Positions 6,073 through 7,313 of a stretch of 7,313 nucleotides of DNA are shown piece after piece (position 1 is the first letter of the stretch; every line of letters begins with the position of its first letter). A program made the translations under genes and the position numbers. The DNA is from Deltaproteobacteria bacterium (GTDB lineage: Bacteria > Desulfobacterota > Desulfobaccia > Desulfobaccales > 0-14-0-80-60-11), in NCBI GenBank assembly GCA_016874945.1, contig VGSO01000141.1, forward strand, positions 1 to 7,313, given 5' to 3'. Under the pieces are notes generated by a model. It was given only the letters and a program-made list of their open reading frames with translations, had not been told where the DNA came from and ran no database searches.

Positions 6073-6903
6073 CTACAGACCGGGTCTCCGGACCTGGGCC
6101 TGGCGCGAGACTGCGGGGGCCGCAACCCGGGGAGCAACCCGGGCCTGAGGAGCAACCCGGGGCATGGCCACGTTGGGCCGGGCAGCCCCCATATTGGGCT
6201 GTGCCATGGGCGCCCGGTAGCCCATGCCAGCCCGGTTGGCCACCTGAGGCATGGTCTGGGCTCTCTGAAGCTGCTGCCGGGCTTGCGGCGGCACATTCAG
6301 CTGATGCGGGCGCTGCGGAGAATTGGCCAGGCCCGAGTCGGGACCGGACGGTTTGCCGGGTTGAGGTGTAGGATTGGTAATCGGCCACCGGAAGCCGCCA
6401 TTGTTGGGATGTGGTTTCCCGGCCACGGTCGCGCCCGACCCGTTCGTAGGCTGGGTGCCGGTATTGCCCGTGGTTGGGTTGTTGGTCGGATCGGTGCCTG
6501 AATTTGGGGTTTGATTGCCCGGCTGGGTGGTGGGGGTGGCTGCCGTTTGGTTTTGCCGGCGGTGCAATTGCCGGTGCCAGCGCCGCATGTCCGACCTGTC
6601 AACATAGCCATTATGGTTATAATCATATTGCACCTGGCCATTAGGTGCATACCCATAGATGGGCTGGCCGGTCGCGCCATAACCATAGCCACCATAGCCA
6701 TAAGCCGCCCCATCCGAACCACCCGGAACCGGGACCGGCACGGGAATTACCCCGCCACCGCCCCCGCCATAAGGGGTTCCGCCGTAACCGCCATACCCGC
6801 CCCCATATCCGCCGCCGAAGGCGCCAGGATAGGGGCCTACGCACCCCGCCACCAGTGGCAGGGCCACCAGGAACACTACCATCGCTCCCCTGATGCTTGC
6901 CAT
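6073..6903 (-). CDS. Glycine-rich lipoprotein with one EF-hand/dockerin-like loop
   Basis: A 276-residue predicted lipoprotein. The N-terminus MASIRGAMVVFLVALPLVAGC has a short basic region, a hydrophobic core and the lipobox LVAGC, placing the lipidated residue at Cys21, so the mature protein is membrane-anchored outside the cytoplasm. Next comes a Gly/Tyr-rich stretch (about 28-86) of GGY and GYG units around a VPVPVP spacer. Residues 94-105 read DYNHNGYVDRSD, with acidic or amide residues at loop positions 1, 3, 5, 9 and 12 and Gly at 6, a fair calcium-binding EF-hand or dockerin-type loop. The rest is Pro/Gln/Asn/Thr-rich low complexity, then an Ala/Arg/Pro-rich tail with repeated VAPR units. 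The frame is open upstream to 7068, but the signal peptide fixes the start at 6903, where GAGGG lies 3 nt upstream. The function is unknown. Confidence 0.75.
   Translation of the reverse strand: MASIRGAMVVFLVALPLVAGCVGPYPGAFGGGYGGGYGGYGGTPYGGGGGGVIPVPVPVPGGSDGAAYGYGGYGYGATGQPIYGYAPNGQVQYDYNHNGYVDRSDMRRWHRQLHRRQNQTAATPTTQPGNQTPNSGTDPTNNPTTGNTGTQPTNGSGATVAGKPHPNNGGFRWPITNPTPQPGKPSGPDSGLANSPQRPHQLNVPPQARQQLQRAQTMPQVANRAGMGYRAPMAQPNMGAARPNVAMPRVAPQARVAPRVAAPAVSRQAQVRRPGL
6122..6161. repeat. Triplicated GCAACCCGGG within the lipoprotein gene
   Basis: GCAACCCGGG occurs at 6122-6131, 6134-6143 and 6152-6161, spaced 12 and 18 nt apart, so the copies keep the reading frame. They encode the repeated Arg-Val-Ala-Pro-type units in the lipoprotein tail and suggest local expansion by slippage. 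Confidence 0.6.
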
Positions 6904-7250
6904 AATCCCTCGCTTTCTCTCCCCTCTCCAAGAGGTTAATGATTCCCGGTAGGTTTGGGACCCCATGCCCACCCGGGGCCTCCCGCCTCCCTCGGGAAAG
7001 CCCCATCCCCAGTGGCCGGTTTCCGTAAGCCCTTTGGGAAAGGAAAGCCTGGTAATACCATGCTTCACCTTAACTATTTAGATAATTCTCTGGGGGAGAT
7101 GTTAAGGAAGGATATTATTTTCAGGTCAGGGGCTGCGGTTCCAGGTTAATAATGTAGGATTTTCCACATCTTATCTAATATATAATTGCAGCAAATACCG
7201 CGTTCCCCCAGCAGGAGCTTGGGATGACGTTATTCCAAATACCGAAAACT
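6904..7250. other. Upstream region of the lipoprotein gene: GC-rich leader and AT-rich stretch
   Basis: No gene is convincing here. Bases 6904-7068, read leftwards, are rich in runs of G and C with several possible stems, so the lipoprotein mRNA may have a structured leader of about 165 nt; I could not match it to a known riboswitch. TTAACA (7105-7100) with TCTAAA 17 nt further on (7082-7077), minus strand, is a weak promoter candidate. CCTTAAC (7068-7074) and GTTAAGG (7101-7107) are a perfect inverted pair over it. Bases 7150-7200 are AT-rich with a TATAAT at 7181-7186 on the plus strand but no fitting -35. CAAATACCG is repeated at 7192-7200 and 7236-7244. Confidence 0.45.
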
Positions 7251-7313
7251 GAGACTGTTGCAATTACCGGAATAACCCCAAATTGTCACCCTGAGCGAAG
7301 CGAAGGGTCTAGA
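7251..7313. repeat. MITE-like repeat, copy 2 (cut by the window end)
   Basis: From 7251 the sequence GAGACTGTTGCAA matches the left terminal repeat of the first element (from 133) at 11 of 13 bases. AATTGTCA follows at 7281, 30 nt in, against 31 nt in copy 1. The inner arm then reads CCTGAGCGAAGCG and continues to TCTAGA at the edge. The spacer between terminal and inner arms differs between copies. Only the left half is present. Confidence 0.6.

Noticed and set aside
5858..6148. Plus-strand open frame of 96 codons in the gene-free region.
   Set aside because: It translates the palindromic repeat (GTGFPACAT) and runs into the antisense of the lipoprotein gene.
6028..6939. Several plus-strand frames rich in Pro, Gly, Arg or His.
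   Set aside because: They are antisense to the low-complexity lipoprotein gene, whose signal peptide, lipobox and calcium loop make it the real reading.
6990..7040. Cobalamin-riboswitch-like GGCCACTGGGG in the lipoprotein leader.
   Set aside because: The other conserved boxes of that riboswitch are missing, and the gene is not related to cobalamin.
7229..7276. Inverted pair GTTATTCC (7229-7236) and GGAATAAC (7269-7276).
   Set aside because: Arms are 32 nt apart and straddle the start of the second repeat element; probably coincidental, with nothing else to support a function.

Overview
This window looks like a piece of chromosome from an anaerobic deltaproteobacterium (Desulfobacterota, possibly a Desulfobacca- or Syntrophobacter-like lineage). 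I infer this from the style of the multi-PAS hybrid kinase, from a two-haem c-type cytochrome of a kind I associate with sulfate- and metal-reducing deltaproteobacteria, from the fairly high G+C content, and from dispersed palindromic repeats between genes. The assignment rests on recollection of these families, not on a search.

Layout: (i) 128-257, a palindromic MITE-like repeat flanked by a 5-bp direct repeat. (ii) 316-2571 (+), a soluble hybrid histidine kinase, PAS-PAS-PAS-HisKA-HATPase-REC. (iii) 2571-2662, nested inverted repeats. (iv) 2683-4096 (+), one exported di-haem cytochrome of the CCP/MauG type, split by a frameshift near 3076-3103. (v) 4118-4142, a strong hairpin between convergent genes. 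(vi) 5573 to 4157 (-), a two-gene unit: a zinc-dependent phospholipase C-like protein, then a small exported protein of unknown function after a 4-nt gap. (vii) 5574-6072, a gene-free stretch with a terminator-like hairpin and a dispersed repeat. (viii) 6903 to 6073 (-), a glycine-rich lipoprotein with one EF-hand/dockerin-like calcium loop. (ix) 6904-7313, a GC-rich possibly structured leader, an AT-rich stretch, and at the right edge the left end of a second copy of the MITE-like repeat.

The genes do not form an evident pathway. The kinase and the cytochrome are co-directional but separated by a repeat, so co-transcription is uncertain. The only convincing operon is the phospholipase-like gene with its small downstream partner. 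The most notable points are the frameshifted cytochrome, the matched repeat copies at both edges, the phospholipase-like protein that lacks a signal peptide, and a Cys/His cluster in the first PAS domain of the kinase. I see no CRISPR array, tRNA, rRNA, integrase or transposase gene, and no clear evidence of a new multi-gene system.
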